NCBI GenBank assembly: GCA_017554135.1
Contig: JAFZIX010000314.1
Coordinates: forward strand, 1 to 6,118
Source: Bacteroidales bacterium
Lineage (GTDB): Bacteria; Bacteroidota; Bacteroidia; Bacteroidales; UBA932
Direction of reading: 5' to 3'
Length of the DNA: 6,118 nucleotides
Part shown: piece by piece, positions 6,038-6,118 of the stretch
Numbering within the stretch: the first letter of the stretch is position 1
How the letters are laid out: the number at the start of each line of letters is the position of its first letter
Notes under the pieces: generated by a model
Seen by the model: the letters and a program-made list of their open reading frames with translations, nothing else
Told to the model about the DNA's origin: nothing
Databases searched by the model: none
Translations under genes and position numbers: made by a program

Positions 6038-6118
6038 GCCGGCAAGACCGCCTGCCGCAGCGTCGCCCTCCACTACGAGATCTACAAACGCAACCCTATA
6101 ATCAACTCCATCATACTC
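6035..6118 (+). pseudogene. In-frame TAG and continuing second aldolase domain, cut by the window end
   Basis: After the TAG the same frame stays open for 27 codons to the window end. It reads AGKTACRSVALHYEIYKRNP then IINSIIL. This matches the first domain's KPSSEYPFHRALYKMRPNLRSVI and is the standard next segment of the class II aldolase fold, so the gene's real 3' end lies outside the window. The lost codon aligns with a small, variable position where related proteins I recall have Glu, which a GAG-to-TAG change would explain. TAG also terminates the fusion gene at 3817, so it is a genuine stop in this genome. No restart codon is present in the visible remainder. Confidence 0.65.

Noticed and set aside
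1..6118. Genome-wide reassignment of TGA or TAG to an amino acid
   Set aside because: TGA ends the PHP gene and the SorE-like gene at natural C-termini, and TAG ends the aldolase-SDR gene right after the family's usual VTGGQVML ending.

Overview
This window looks like a metabolic segment of a chromosome from a gut-type member of the Bacteroidota, probably Bacteroidales. The clues are the protein styles, the A-rich leaders with weak Shine-Dalgarno sequences, and short intergenic repeats of the GTCATTCCGAGC...GAAGGAATCTA kind. The taxonomic call is inference; no rRNA or tRNA gene is present. All genes lie on the + strand, are tightly packed and read in one direction.

Layout. Positions 1-672 hold the C-terminal part of a thiamine-diphosphate 2-oxoacid dehydrogenase E1 beta-type protein that begins outside the window. 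A repeat cluster (671-745) runs up to the start codon of a PHP-domain metal-dependent hydrolase (746-1729). Next is a 680-residue fusion of a class II aldolase and a sorbitol-6-phosphate-dehydrogenase-like short-chain dehydrogenase (1777-3819). A second repeat cluster (3821-3885) precedes a zinc-dependent medium-chain dehydrogenase of the L-sorbose-1-phosphate reductase type (3897-5165). That gene has a 4-base ATGA overlap with a tandem class II aldolase/adducin-like gene (5162 to beyond the window end).

How the genes may cooperate. The SorE-like dehydrogenase and the SorF-like domain suggest interconversion of phosphorylated ketoses and alditols. The two class II aldolases suggest cleavage of a phosphorylated ketose or related sugar into a C3 phosphate and an aldehyde. 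The actual substrate cannot be read from the sequence, and no transporter, kinase or regulator is visible.

Most notable points. (1) The structured repeat found between genes also sits in frame inside the aldolase-dehydrogenase fusion, at the domain junction. There it forms an inverted left copy, four 18-base units and a full right copy. Copies across the window show compensatory changes in a 5-bp stem. (2) The SorE-like gene carries an in-frame TGA at codon 135, where I recall homologues having Cys, followed by a hairpin at a spacing compatible with a bacterial SECIS. (3) The downstream aldolase gene carries an in-frame TAG at codon 292, after which clear homology resumes. Together (2) and (3) could mean recoding, recent nonsense decay or sequence error; the window alone cannot decide.
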